In this document: piece by piece, positions 1 through 6,910 of the stretch | Numbering within the stretch: the stretch's first letter is position 1 | Layout of the letters: the number at the start of each line of letters is the position of its first letter | Source: CAYTLQ01 sp964438715 | Lineage (GTDB): Bacteria; Bacteroidota; Ignavibacteria; Ignavibacteriales; Ignavibacteriaceae | Reading direction: 5' to 3' | DNA length: 13,029 bases | Assembly: GCA_964438715.1 (NCBI GenBank) | Contig: CAYTLQ010000028.1 | Location: forward strand, 1-13,029 | Notes under the pieces: model-generated | What the model saw: the letters and a program-made list of their open reading frames with translations, nothing else | Told to the model about the DNA's origin: nothing | Database searches by the model: none | Position numbers and translations under genes: made by a program

Positions 1-51
1 GTAATGAACCTACCTGTAATTATCTTACCCAAAATAACTCTACCTCTTAAT

Positions 52-83
52 AAAAACAAACCCGGCCTATGGTGGAGCCGGGT
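52..83 (-). terminator. Rho-independent terminator after the rhodanese gene
   Basis: Read on the minus strand, ACCCGGC (83-77) pairs with GCCGGGT (66-60) around a 10-base loop, followed by a T-rich tract (TTTGTTTTTA). It lies about 30 bases past the stop codon of the rhodanese gene, the right place to end the OsmC-FmdB-rhodanese operon. The stem has seven pairs, six of them G-C. The tail on the plus-strand side is not T-rich, so it should act only on the minus strand. Bases 1-51 hold no gene that I can support. Confidence 0.85.
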
Positions 84-113
84 CGTTAAAGAACATTATC
101 TCTTTCAATGGAA

Positions 114-500
114 TTATCTGCGATAGTCTATCATTCCCCCTGCTACATTTCTGGCGTTAAAGCCATTTTTAAGCAGAATGGATGTCGCCCTCACTGAGCG
201 GTTTCCCGAACGGCAAATTACCGCAATTTCTTTGTTCTTATATCTTTCTAACTCAGTCAATCTTCCTTCTAATTCCTGAACCGGAATGTGAATGACTTTT
301 TCTATTTTGCCCAGCGGACCGGATAATTCCTCTGCAGTGCGTACATCAAGAACAACAAGGTTAGTATCTTTGCCATAACGCTGTTTTAATTCATCTACCT
401 TCATTTCCTTTTCTTTTATTTCTTTATCCTGACCGAAAAAATTGTTAAACAACAACAGTACCAATGCTATGCCAACAGCAATTATGGCGAATATTTTCAT
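114..500 (-). CDS. Membrane-anchored rhodanese-like (sulfurtransferase) protein
   Basis: A single rhodanese domain of 128 residues in total. Residues 3-20 are a strongly hydrophobic N-terminal segment (an anchor, or less likely a cleaved signal), followed by a charged Lys/Glu linker and the rhodanese fold from about residue 33. The signature loop CRSGNRS carries the expected persulfide-forming cysteine, Cys96, and LDVRTAEE near residues 51-58 is the usual N-terminal rhodanese motif. With the anchor, the domain probably works on the outer face of the inner membrane. Such domains carry sulfane sulfur or sense thiol and sulfide chemistry; the acceptor is unknown. The start is supported by AAGGAA (506-511) a short distance upstream. 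It is the last gene of a three-gene operon, 26 bases after the zinc-ribbon gene, and ends at a terminator. Confidence 0.92.
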   Translation of the reverse strand: MKIFAIIAVGIALVLLLFNNFFGQDKEIKEKEMKVDELKQRYGKDTNLVVLDVRTAEELSGPLGKIEKVIHIPVQELEGRLTELERYKNKEIAVICRSGNRSVRATSILLKNGFNARNVAGGMIDYRR

Positions 501-526
501 ACTAGTTCCTTATTTTTATGTATAAA

Positions 527-775
527 TTAATTTAAGCCGCACATTCCGGAGCTACAACCGGAACTCGCAGAGGGGATACCACAAGAACCATCGGAACATC
601 CGCCGAAAGAGGTAGTTGCTGACCCGGATACCGAAGCAGAGAATGATGAAAACAGTTTTTTATGATTTACCGATTTACATGAAGGACAGGTTACATCTGT
701 CTCATGATCCGAAGATTTTACTAAAACTTCAAATTTCTGACTGCAATCGTTACATTTATACTCAAATATCGGCAT
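527..775 (-). CDS. FmdB-type zinc-ribbon protein
   Basis: An 82-residue protein opening with MPIFEYKC, the hallmark of the FmdB/putative regulatory protein family. Two CxxC pairs (Cys8/Cys11 and Cys30/Cys33) form the zinc ribbon. The C-terminal third is low-complexity Ser/Gly with four further cysteines (60, 65, 74, 79) in GGC, GSCG and GMCG settings, which may bind metal or be redox-active. The family's biochemical role is not established despite old links to formamidase regulation. The start has one of the few textbook ribosome binding sites in the window. The gene lies 10 bases after the OsmC gene and 26 before the rhodanese gene, so all three should be on one transcript. Family assignment is firm; function is open. 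Confidence 0.93.
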   Translation of the reverse strand: MPIFEYKCNDCSQKFEVLVKSSDHETDVTCPSCKSVNHKKLFSSFSASVSGSATTSFGGCSDGSCGIPSASSGCSSGMCGLN

Positions 776-779
776 ATCT

Positions 780-787
780 TCTCCTTT
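780..787 (-). promoter_or_regulatory. Strong ribosome binding site overlapping the upstream stop codon
   Basis: On the minus strand AAAGGAGA precedes the zinc-ribbon ATG by four bases. Its first two bases are the last two bases of the OsmC gene's TAA stop (788-786). This near-perfect anti-SD match fixes the start of the downstream gene and suggests translational coupling. It stands out because most genes in the window lack a recognisable Shine-Dalgarno sequence. Confidence 0.7.
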
Positions 788-1217
788 AAAATTTAATTAC
801 TGGTTCAAGAATTATTTTTGATTTCATTGAATTTGAAATTAAACAATTAGCCTCTGATTTATGAATTAGTCTCAACGCTTTTTCTTTGTCCGCTTCGTTC
901 TTCAAGGTAATTTCGGGACGCAGTGTAATCTCTGAAATCATAAATTTACCATCAACTTTTTCAAGTTTAGCGGTAGAATCAGCTGAATACGCCAGAAAAT
1001 CTAATTTCGAGTTTTCTGCAATTGCCAGAAATGTTGTCATAAGACATACATTAGCCGAAGCGAGAAACAAATGCTCAGGTGACCATATATTTGGGACTCC
1101 CTTATTGAACTCGGGTGGCGTTGCAACCTGGATTGTTGGAAGAGTTGGTTCCGATATTTCACCTATTCTTCCCTCTTTCCAGGTAACCTTTGTGTTGTAA
1201 AAATGCACTTCTTCCAT
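786..1217 (-). CDS. OsmC family peroxiredoxin-like protein
   Basis: A 143-residue protein matching the usual OsmC/Ohr length. Cys58 (in ASANVCLMTTF, start of the long central helix) and Cys125 (in EANCLISNS) occupy the positions of the two catalytic cysteines that reduce organic hydroperoxides, so the enzyme should be active. The SPEHLFLASA segment just before the first cysteine is also typical. It looks closer to the general OsmC branch than to the Ohr branch, and the substrate cannot be told from sequence. It is the first gene of an operon with the zinc-ribbon and rhodanese genes, 143 bases downstream of an anti-sigma gene. No terminator is obvious in that gap, but a promoter-like block shared with the sigma gene lies 30 bases upstream of the ATG. 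Likely cytoplasmic. Confidence 0.92.
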   Translation of the reverse strand: MEEVHFYNTKVTWKEGRIGEISEPTLPTIQVATPPEFNKGVPNIWSPEHLFLASANVCLMTTFLAIAENSKLDFLAYSADSTAKLEKVDGKFMISEITLRPEITLKNEADKEKALRLIHKSEANCLISNSMKSKIILEPVIKF

Positions 1218-1247
1218 TTTGATAATTCTTTATTAGTTTTTGTGAAT

Positions 1248-1269
1248 CCGGTTAGATGCAATATTCCCG
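1248..1269 (-). promoter_or_regulatory. Candidate ECF promoter or operator before the OsmC operon
   Basis: On the minus strand this 22-base block fits CGGGAAnATTGnATCT, then three free bases, then CGG. The same pattern occurs upstream of the sigma gene at 2222-2243, ungapped and with 17 of 22 bases identical. Its 3' end is 30 bases from the OsmC start codon. If GGGAA is a -35 element, transcription would start roughly 15-20 bases before the ATG. No clear -10 element can be named, so an operator is equally possible. Confidence 0.4.
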
Positions 1270-1360
1270 TAAAAGATTCGCAGGATGTTAAGAAAATGAA
1301 AAATAATGTATATTTTTCTGAATGCTTCAGTCTCTAGTAAATGGCATCAGCTTAAATAGT

Positions 1361-1624
1361 TTAATGAGATATATCGCCCTCAGATAGTTCATCCAAATTC
1401 AATAATTTAAAGAGGCGCTCATGGGCTTCTTCCGGCATCACGACATTATAACTGCGGTAAAACTCAATTGTCTGTTCAACAGAATTAAAATAATTCTGGC
1501 AGTGTGTGCAATTTTCCAGATGCTCTTTAATTGCGATGCAGCGTGGAGAATTTAGTTCTTCTCCAAGACTCTCGCAAACATGGCTCATTACATCTTTGCA
1601 AGTAATACACTGTGAATCACTCAT
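1361..1624 (-). CDS. Zinc-finger anti-sigma factor (zf-HC2 type)
   Basis: An 87-residue soluble protein without a membrane segment. His35-x3-Cys39-x2-Cys42 is the conserved core of the ZAS/zf-HC2 anti-sigma fold, with Cys29 or Cys17 as a possible fourth ligand. Further cysteines at 6 and 9 form an N-terminal CxxC, giving six cysteines in 87 residues and making a thiol or oxidant sensor plausible, as in RsrA-type proteins. Its ATG overlaps the end of the sigma gene by 8 bases, the usual arrangement for a sigma/anti-sigma pair, so it probably binds and silences that sigma factor in the cytoplasm. Release on oxidation would fit the OsmC and rhodanese genes immediately downstream; that last point is inference. 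Confidence 0.85.
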   Translation of the reverse strand: MSDSQCITCKDVMSHVCESLGEELNSPRCIAIKEHLENCTHCQNYFNSVEQTIEFYRSYNVVMPEEAHERLFKLLNLDELSEGDISH

Positions 1625-2180
1625 AGCTGAATACCTTTGTTAATTCGTTTCGTAAGAATGCTCTGGCTCTGTGCAGTCTCGATTTTACTGCCGCAACGGT
1701 AAGCCCCGTCATATTTGCTGTCTCTTCGGAAGAGTATTGCTCTACATCACGCAACATAAAAACAATCCTATATTCAGGGGAAAGTTTATTGATTGCCTGA
1801 TCCAAATGTTCACGAAGTTCACTGTTTTCCATGCTTGTAACAGGCAATGTACTCCAGTCAGCAAGATATTTATCATCAAAAAGGCTGTCCTCTGTTTCAA
1901 CATCCACATATTCGTATCGTTTATTTTTTCTTGCTTCCATCAGGCAGTGGTTTAAGACAATACGATACAGCCATGTAGAAAGTTTCGAATTACCATCAAA
2001 ATTCGGCAGAGATTTAATCATACTGATAAATGTTTCCTGCATAGTATTCTCAGCTTTTTCTTTATCTCTGCAGATTTTAAATGAAAAATTATAAACTGTA
2101 TTTTCGTATAATTTAACGAGTGCAGAGAGAGCGCCGCGATCGCCCTCTTTTGCTTTCGCAATAATTTCTGATTCGGTCAT
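1617..2180 (-). CDS. ECF-type RNA polymerase sigma factor
   Basis: A 187-residue sigma-70 family member with only regions 2 and 4, as in the ECF group. Region 2 spans about residues 15-85 (LVKLYENTVYNFSFKICRD through LSTWLYRIVLNHCLMEARK). A variable acidic linker covers about 90-120. Region 4 spans about 124-180, with the helix-turn-helix in EETANMTGLTVAAVKSRLHRARAFL. It directs RNA polymerase to a small promoter set. The gene is followed by an overlapping zinc-finger anti-sigma gene. No Shine-Dalgarno site is seen before the ATG. A 22-base block 41 bases upstream recurs before the OsmC operon, consistent with autoregulation plus control of that operon. ECF subgroup and inducing signal are not known. 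Confidence 0.93.
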   Translation of the reverse strand: MTESEIIAKAKEGDRGALSALVKLYENTVYNFSFKICRDKEKAENTMQETFISMIKSLPNFDGNSKLSTWLYRIVLNHCLMEARKNKRYEYVDVETEDSLFDDKYLADWSTLPVTSMENSELREHLDQAINKLSPEYRIVFMLRDVEQYSSEETANMTGLTVAAVKSRLHRARAFLRNELTKVFSYE

Positions 2181-2221
2181 TCGTTAGATGTAATAATTTT
2201 AAAAAAGATGCAAATATGTTA

Positions 2222-2243
2222 CCGTAAAGATACAATTTTCCCG
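2222..2243 (-). promoter_or_regulatory. Candidate autoregulated promoter of the sigma/anti-sigma pair
   Basis: Minus-strand partner of the block at 1248-1269: CGGGAA, one variable base, ATTG, one variable base, ATCT, three variable bases, CGG. Just beyond it further shared positions occur (CA, one free base, A). The 3' end lies 41 bases from the sigma start codon, a normal promoter distance. ECF sigma factors commonly transcribe their own genes, so a duplicated element before the sigma operon and a neighbouring stress operon is a sensible candidate. The element is inferred from two copies only. Confidence 0.4.
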
Positions 2244-2383
2244 ACTACTGACTATTGTTTATGTATCGTAATTAATGCTGTTTTGGGTGACAAAAGACTG
2301 TAATGCAATTTTTCACTTACCTGAAAAATACCTGTCTGTTACCATAATGAACTTTTTGAAATTCAACACCGAAGGTAATTCAT

Positions 2384-2414
2384 TTTGTATTAAAAATCAT
2401 TTTCCTTAAATTTC
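2384..2414 (+). promoter_or_regulatory. Bacteroidota-type promoter for the T9SS cargo gene
   Basis: TTTG at 2384-2387 is followed by exactly 19 bases and then TAAATTTC at 2407-2414. The primary sigma factor of Bacteroidota recognises TTTG near -33 and TAnnTTTG near -7 with about this spacing; only the last base of the -7 box differs. Transcription would start near 2420, leaving a leader of about 20 bases before the ATG at 2443. This is the best match to that promoter type that I found in the window. Confidence 0.6.
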
Positions 2415-2442
2415 AGCGTTTTTTTCTTAAATCAAGTAGCTT

Positions 2443-3774
2443 ATGAAAAAATTTATCATACTTTTTGTTTTTGTTCCAATATTAATCATCGCCCAAACAG
2501 ATAATGCAGAAAGTTATACAGGGAATAATTTCACTGATGAAAATTTTGGAAGTAATTGGACTGGAAATTTTCAATTCAAAGCCTTTAGTACCAATGATAA
2601 CGGGGGAGAGTATATCGAAAGTTCAGCTACAAATTCCCGACAAATAAGCGGAAATAAAAGTTTTGCTCTTTATGCAAATAATAGCGGTACAGGGACAGCC
2701 GTTTCAAGAAGTTTCAGCTCTGCCAAAACCGGTTTGACAAGGATTGCTTTTAGAATTCGTTTTGATCTTAATACCAGTGATGGACAGTCCGCCGGAGTAG
2801 TTCTCAGTTCTACATTTACCAATGATAAAACAAGCTGGAATACCGGGCAAAGACTATATGTAGGTATAAGCGGTGACGGAATATGGAAATATGATAATGG
2901 TACTCTTCATACAATTCGTAACGCTGATAATTCCGCTGATTATACATGTGAAGGAGGACATATCTATCTGGTAACAATTGATTTTGATGTGAGAAGTAGT
3001 GGAACATTTGGCAATGATAAGTTCTGCATGAAAATTGTGAATGAATCAAACTCTAATGAAGCCTCAGAGACTTTGACAAATGTTTCACTTGGTGGAACCG
3101 CTAATGCAAGTATGAAATCGATTGCCTTTGGTAATGGAGTAGTTGGTTCAAGTCAGAATTTAATTTGGGACGATATTGAAACAACTGATAATCCCTCCTC
3201 CCCTTTACCCGTAGAGTTAACATCCTTTTCTGCGAAATTTGCAAATAATGCCGTTCTGCTTAACTGGTCAACTGCAACTGAGGTAAATAATTACGGCTTT
3301 GAGATAGAGAGAAAATCTTCCTCAGAAAACTGGACCTCAATTTCTTTTATTCCCGGCGCAGGAACAAGCAATTCACCAAAAGATTACATCTACTCTGATA
3401 ATACCGTTCAGCAGGGCGTTACTTATCAATACCGGCTGAAACAGATTGATACCGATGGCTCAATTGAATATAGCCGGACAGTTGAGATATTTACGGGAAT
3501 GCTTCCGCAGGGATTTGTACTTGATCAGAATTACCCAAATCCGTTTAACCCATCAACGACAATACGCTTCGGATTTAACGACAATACAAAAGCAACTCTT
3601 AAAGTGTATAACACACTTGGCGTGGAGGTAGCGGAGTTGTTTAACGGAATTGCCGATGCAGGCAGAATTTATGAGGTTGAGTTTAATGGAGCAGGACTTG
3701 CGAGCGGAACATATCTGTATAAGTTGATAACTCCGTCGGGAGAAGAAGTAAAGAAAATGCAATTGCTGAAATAA
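2443..3774 (+). CDS. T9SS type A sorting domain-containing secreted protein
   Basis: A 443-residue exported protein. Residues 1-17 are a Sec signal peptide (MKKFIILFVFVPILIIA, then QT). Residues about 25-248 form a beta-rich Ser/Asn/Gly region resembling LamG/jelly-roll carbohydrate-binding modules, with no catalytic motif that I recognise. Residues about 254-350 begin PLPVELTSFSAK and look like the fibronectin-III-like module common in Ignavibacteria surface proteins. Residues about 355-443 are the C-terminal signal for the type IX (Por) secretion system, with QNYPNPFNPSTTIRFGF and the closing GTYLYKL segment. The protein should cross the outer membrane and be released or attached to the cell surface. 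It stands alone, with a candidate promoter upstream and a bidirectional terminator 21 bases after the stop. The ligand is unknown; adhesion or glycan binding is a guess. Confidence 0.93.
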   Translation: MKKFIILFVFVPILIIAQTDNAESYTGNNFTDENFGSNWTGNFQFKAFSTNDNGGEYIESSATNSRQISGNKSFALYANNSGTGTAVSRSFSSAKTGLTRIAFRIRFDLNTSDGQSAGVVLSSTFTNDKTSWNTGQRLYVGISGDGIWKYDNGTLHTIRNADNSADYTCEGGHIYLVTIDFDVRSSGTFGNDKFCMKIVNESNSNEASETLTNVSLGGTANASMKSIAFGNGVVGSSQNLIWDDIETTDNPSSPLPVELTSFSAKFANNAVLLNWSTATEVNNYGFEIERKSSSENWTSISFIPGAGTSNSPKDYIYSDNTVQQGVTYQYRLKQIDTDGSIEYSRTVEIFTGMLPQGFVLDQNYPNPFNPSTTIRFGFNDNTKATLKVYNTLGVEVAELFNGIADAGRIYEVEFNGAGLASGTYLYKLITPSGEEVKKMQLLK

Positions 3775-3794
3775 CAACAAACATAGTATAACAG

Positions 3795-3825
3795 AAAAGC
3801 CGTGGAGATAACCCACGGCTTTTTT
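3795..3825. terminator. Bidirectional intrinsic terminator between convergent genes
   Basis: AAAAGCCGTGG (3795-3805) pairs perfectly with CCACGGCTTTT (3813-3823) around the 7-base loop AGATAAC. A run of six T follows on the plus strand. On the minus strand the same stem ends in TTTT, so it can stop transcription from both sides: the T9SS cargo gene ending at 3774 and the methyltransferase gene ending at 3869. Confidence 0.92.
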
Positions 3826-3868
3826 ATTTCTCCTTCTTCATTTGAGAGTATTACGAAGAATTGTGAAA

Positions 3869-5314
3869 TTAATATCTGTTTAAATCTATTGCCTGTGTTC
3901 GGTAAGCACGAGGATAGCGGCTTTTTATCTGCCCTTCCGTTAATCCTCCTGTTCCGATAATTCTTCCTTTGTATTTCACCACTACCTGCCCTCTGCCAAG
4001 GAATCTACTACTTTTTATTATACCTCCTTCGAGATAACGCCTTGCTTCGTCGTCACTATCAAGTTCAATGATATTGTTTGTAATATATTTTTCCAACAGT
4101 TGCGCCCCATTTGTATGTAAAATAAAATTGCCAAATCTATCAAATTCTCCCAGTTTAATCCCAAGACGATTAAACTTTACCCTGTGTATATTATCCCAGT
4201 CAGCCGGGAGGCAGTAAACATCATCACTTTTTGTATAAAGTTTCAATTGTTCAAACACGGAAGGTTGAATCCCGAATATATTATAAAGATACTCAGAAAC
4301 ATTTCTGGTGTTTTTAAGGAACGGTATTCGGGTTCCGGCATCTTTTTCTAAAAAATCATATTTTTTTTCGATAGTACCTGTTTTACGCAATCGGGCGATA
4401 TAGAATCCCTCGGAATCATTGTGCCATGGGAACAATCGCACGGTTTTACTGAGATTTGCATTAAATGTAACACCCTGATAGGATTCGAGCGCCGGAGATG
4501 TTCTAACAGGTATTTCCAGCGGAAGAATTTCCACTGGGTACTTTTTTATAAGTGTATCTATAAGCTGTTCGTTCTCCTCAGCAGTAAGTGTGCATGTGGA
4601 GTAAACCAGCTCCCCTCCTTCTTTCAGCATTCGCAATGCAGAAACAAGGAGTTTATACTGAAGACCGCTTAGTCTTTCAACCAGATTTTTATTCCACCAG
4701 GTATTCACTTCGCCTTTCTTTTGTATAATCCCCAAACCACTGCAAGGTGCATCAACAAGGGCTTTATCAAAATACTCATCATAATAATGTGCAAGCCACT
4801 CGCCGCGTTCATGAACTACGCCGGTATTTATCGTCCCTGTTCTATCAAGATTATACGCAAGCATTTTTACGCGGTCTGCCTGTATCTCGTTTGCAATGAG
4901 CACTCCGGTATTTTTCATTAACGCAGAAAGAAAAGTTGTCTTGGAGCCGGGAGCGGCACATAAATCGAGAACAGTTTCATTAGGTAAAGGATTAAGAACC
5001 AATGGCGGCAGCATTGATGACAGACTTTGAATATAGTATTGTCCTGTGATATGTTCTATTGTTTTACCAAGCCTGTTGTCTGCATCGGCAACACGAAATG
5101 CCTCCGGAATACCCAGAACCGGCACTGCATCAAGTGAATAATCTCGTTTTAATATTTCTGCCAGCTCTTTTGCAGAAGATTTGAGAGAATTTACCCTTAT
5201 GGTGGTAGATATATCGGAATTGATATAATCGAAATAATGCTCTACGAATTCATCCCCATAGAGTAACTGAAAGTATTCCGAAATTTGAGTATTGAGAGCA
5301 GGCAGTTTCTTCAT
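3869..5314 (-). CDS. RsmB/RsmF-like rRNA (cytosine-C5)-methyltransferase
   Basis: A 481-residue NOL1/NOP2/Sun family RNA methyltransferase that moves a methyl group from S-adenosylmethionine to C5 of a cytosine in RNA. The SAM-binding motif DLCAAPGSKT lies at 117-126. DAPCSGLG (188-195) gives Cys191 and YSTCTL (238-243) gives Cys241, the two cysteines used for product release and nucleophilic attack. Residues 1-95 are the N-terminal RNA-binding part. After about 325 comes a C-terminal extension of some 150 residues, probably the PUA-like module seen in RsmF-type enzymes, with a positively charged tail. That layout favours RsmF over RsmB, but the target base cannot be assigned. The start codon shares one base with the stop of the upstream gene (TGATG), so it is co-translated as the last gene of the operon. 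Likely cytoplasmic. Confidence 0.92.
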   Translation of the reverse strand: MKKLPALNTQISEYFQLLYGDEFVEHYFDYINSDISTTIRVNSLKSSAKELAEILKRDYSLDAVPVLGIPEAFRVADADNRLGKTIEHITGQYYIQSLSSMLPPLVLNPLPNETVLDLCAAPGSKTTFLSALMKNTGVLIANEIQADRVKMLAYNLDRTGTINTGVVHERGEWLAHYYDEYFDKALVDAPCSGLGIIQKKGEVNTWWNKNLVERLSGLQYKLLVSALRMLKEGGELVYSTCTLTAEENEQLIDTLIKKYPVEILPLEIPVRTSPALESYQGVTFNANLSKTVRLFPWHNDSEGFYIARLRKTGTIEKKYDFLEKDAGTRIPFLKNTRNVSEYLYNIFGIQPSVFEQLKLYTKSDDVYCLPADWDNIHRVKFNRLGIKLGEFDRFGNFILHTNGAQLLEKYITNNIIELDSDDEARRYLEGGIIKSSRFLGRGQVVVKYKGRIIGTGGLTEGQIKSRYPRAYRTQAIDLNRY

Positions 5315-5751
5315 CAGAAACGAACTACTCCCAGCAATTTAAAAATCTCCGCTACGGCTTGCATTGAACTTTTACTGCCGGGAAATTTTGTTTTATACGC
5401 ATCATCAATAGTTCGTATAACGCCATCAATGTATTGCTCGTACTTAAGAACTATTTCACGAAGATCATTTTCTTCGACAGGTATTTCAAGTATTTTCGGG
5501 TTTGTTCGTCCCGAATACACAATAAACTTTGCTTCGAGAAAGCTTTTTGCTGAATATACCTGTGCGCCATCTGCTGTAATAATTTCGTATGCGCCAAAAA
5601 ATTCTTCGCCCAGAAGAAGTCGCTTGCCGGGAAATGTTTCTTTCCGGATAGTACACTTTTTCATAAAGTCATCAGGGAAATTTTTTAGTTCTCTCCGCAA
5701 TCTTTCAACCTGCTCGTTAATAAACTCTTTATCGTTCATATAATCAGCCAT
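5314..5751 (-). CDS. Conserved-looking hypothetical protein between bshA and the rRNA methyltransferase
   Basis: I do not recognise this 145-residue protein. It has no signal peptide or membrane segment, so it is probably cytoplasmic. It starts with a charged helix (about 5-30), continues with an apparent beta-rich middle (about 33-85, KETFPGKRLLLGEEFFGAYEI and the AKFIVYSG strand), and ends in two helices (about 95-140). There are no obvious catalytic motifs and a single cysteine (in KKCTIRK). It overlaps the end of bshA by 8 bases and its own stop overlaps the next ATG by one base, so its synthesis is coupled to both neighbours. AAGG lies about eight bases before the first ATG; a second ATG four codons later would remove the overlap. 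The tight packing argues that it is real. Confidence 0.85.
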   Translation of the reverse strand: MADYMNDKEFINEQVERLRRELKNFPDDFMKKCTIRKETFPGKRLLLGEEFFGAYEIITADGAQVYSAKSFLEAKFIVYSGRTNPKILEIPVEENDLREIVLKYEQYIDGVIRTIDDAYKTKFPGSKSSMQAVAEIFKLLGVVRF

Positions 5752-6880
5752 TTAAAACCTTTTCGTAATGAGCTTCATACTGCGGAATGATTAATGATTC
5801 ATCGAAAACATTAACTGCTCTTTCCCGTGCTCGTTGCGAAAAAAGATTGTATTTTTTTTCATTCGTTAGTAGATCAATTGTGTACTTCGCCATCCTGTCA
5901 ATATCCCCGATTTCTGCAATGAATCCCGTCTCGTTATGGCGTACAAGTTCAGGTAATCCGCCAACACTTGAACTAATAACAGGAAGACCGCAGGACATAG
6001 CCTCAAGCGCGCTGAGTCCAAAACTTTCGGATTGTGAGGGTATTATGAAAATATCTCCGCAGTTTAATATTTCCACTAATGCATCTTGCTTGCCAAGAAA
6101 TATTACATCGTTCGTTAAATTAAGTTCTCTGGCAAGTCTTTCACATTCAGAGCGGTCGGGGCCATCGCCAACTAATACGAGTTTAGCGTTTACCTCTTTT
6201 CTCACCTGATGAAGAACACGAATTGCATCTGTAACCCTCTTCACCGTACGAAAATTCGAGGTGTGTACAATAATTTTTTCACCGTTTGGTGCAAGATGTT
6301 TCCTGAACGGAATATCTTTCATTGGTTTGTAATATTTGCTGTCAATAAAGTTAGGTATTACCTCAATTTCTTTCGTAATATCATAATTTGTTTGTGTTTT
6401 TTCTTTAAGATATCGCGAAACTGTTGTAACCCCGTCACTTTGCTCTATGCTGAATTTTACGAGGTGAAGAAAAGAAGGTTCAAGTCCCACCAATGTTATA
6501 TCGGTGCCATGTAATGTTGTAATTACTTTGAGATCTCTTTTACCCTTAAGAATTTGTTTTGCTAAAAAAGCGCTGGTTGCATGAGGAATGGCATAATGTA
6601 CATGAAGTAAATCGAGGTTTTCAAATGTTGCCACCTCAACCATTTTACTGGCAAGGGCAAGGCTATACAGATTAAACTCAAAGAGGGGGTAAGAACTTAA
6701 TTCTACTTCATGAAAAAAAATGTTCTCCACATAATGATTTAGCCGAAACGGCATCGCATAACTTATAAAATGTACCTCATGTCCTTTCAGTGCTAATTGT
6801 TTTCCCAGTTCTGTGGCCACAACTCCACTGCCTCCGTATGTGGGATAACAGGTTATTCCTATTTTCATTTTTACTTTCAT
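5744..6880 (-). CDS. bshA: N-acetyl-alpha-D-glucosaminyl L-malate synthase (bacillithiol synthesis)
   Basis: A GT4-family glycosyltransferase of 378 residues, the usual BshA length. BshA joins UDP-GlcNAc to L-malate in the cytoplasm, the first step to bacillithiol. The N-terminus MKIGITCYPTYGGSGVVATELG is the BshA signature, with the Gly-rich loop at 16-19. HVHYAIPHA (93-101) and LHGTDIT (123-129) are also characteristic. The donor half holds the GT4 E-x7-E motif (Glu285 in SESFG and Glu293 in ALEAM). The typical BshA start corresponds to the second Met at 6868, so the true start may be four codons in. It lies 30 bases after the M28 peptidase gene and overlaps the next gene by 8 bases. No bshB or bshC is in this window; they may be elsewhere, as is common in this group. 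Confidence 0.95.
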   Translation of the reverse strand: MKVKMKIGITCYPTYGGSGVVATELGKQLALKGHEVHFISYAMPFRLNHYVENIFFHEVELSSYPLFEFNLYSLALASKMVEVATFENLDLLHVHYAIPHATSAFLAKQILKGKRDLKVITTLHGTDITLVGLEPSFLHLVKFSIEQSDGVTTVSRYLKEKTQTNYDITKEIEVIPNFIDSKYYKPMKDIPFRKHLAPNGEKIIVHTSNFRTVKRVTDAIRVLHQVRKEVNAKLVLVGDGPDRSECERLARELNLTNDVIFLGKQDALVEILNCGDIFIIPSQSESFGLSALEAMSCGLPVISSSVGGLPELVRHNETGFIAEIGDIDRMAKYTIDLLTNEKKYNLFSQRARERAVNVFDESLIIPQYEAHYEKVLNG

Positions 6881-6910
6881 TTACTCAATTATAAAACATC
6901 AAAGCTAATG

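Noticed and set aside
886..1200. Plus-strand open frame across the OsmC gene
   Set aside because: It is antisense to OsmC, which has both catalytic cysteines and a typical length.
1300..1335. Short inverted repeat CTGAA-GCA-TTCAG on the minus strand between the anti-sigma and OsmC genes
   Set aside because: The five-base stem is weak and is followed by an A-rich rather than T-rich stretch, so it is not a convincing terminator.
5285..5743. Plus-strand open frame of 152 codons
   Set aside because: It is antisense to almost all of the 145-residue operon protein, which has coupled start and stop sites. The plus-strand frame has no neighbours or signals of its own.
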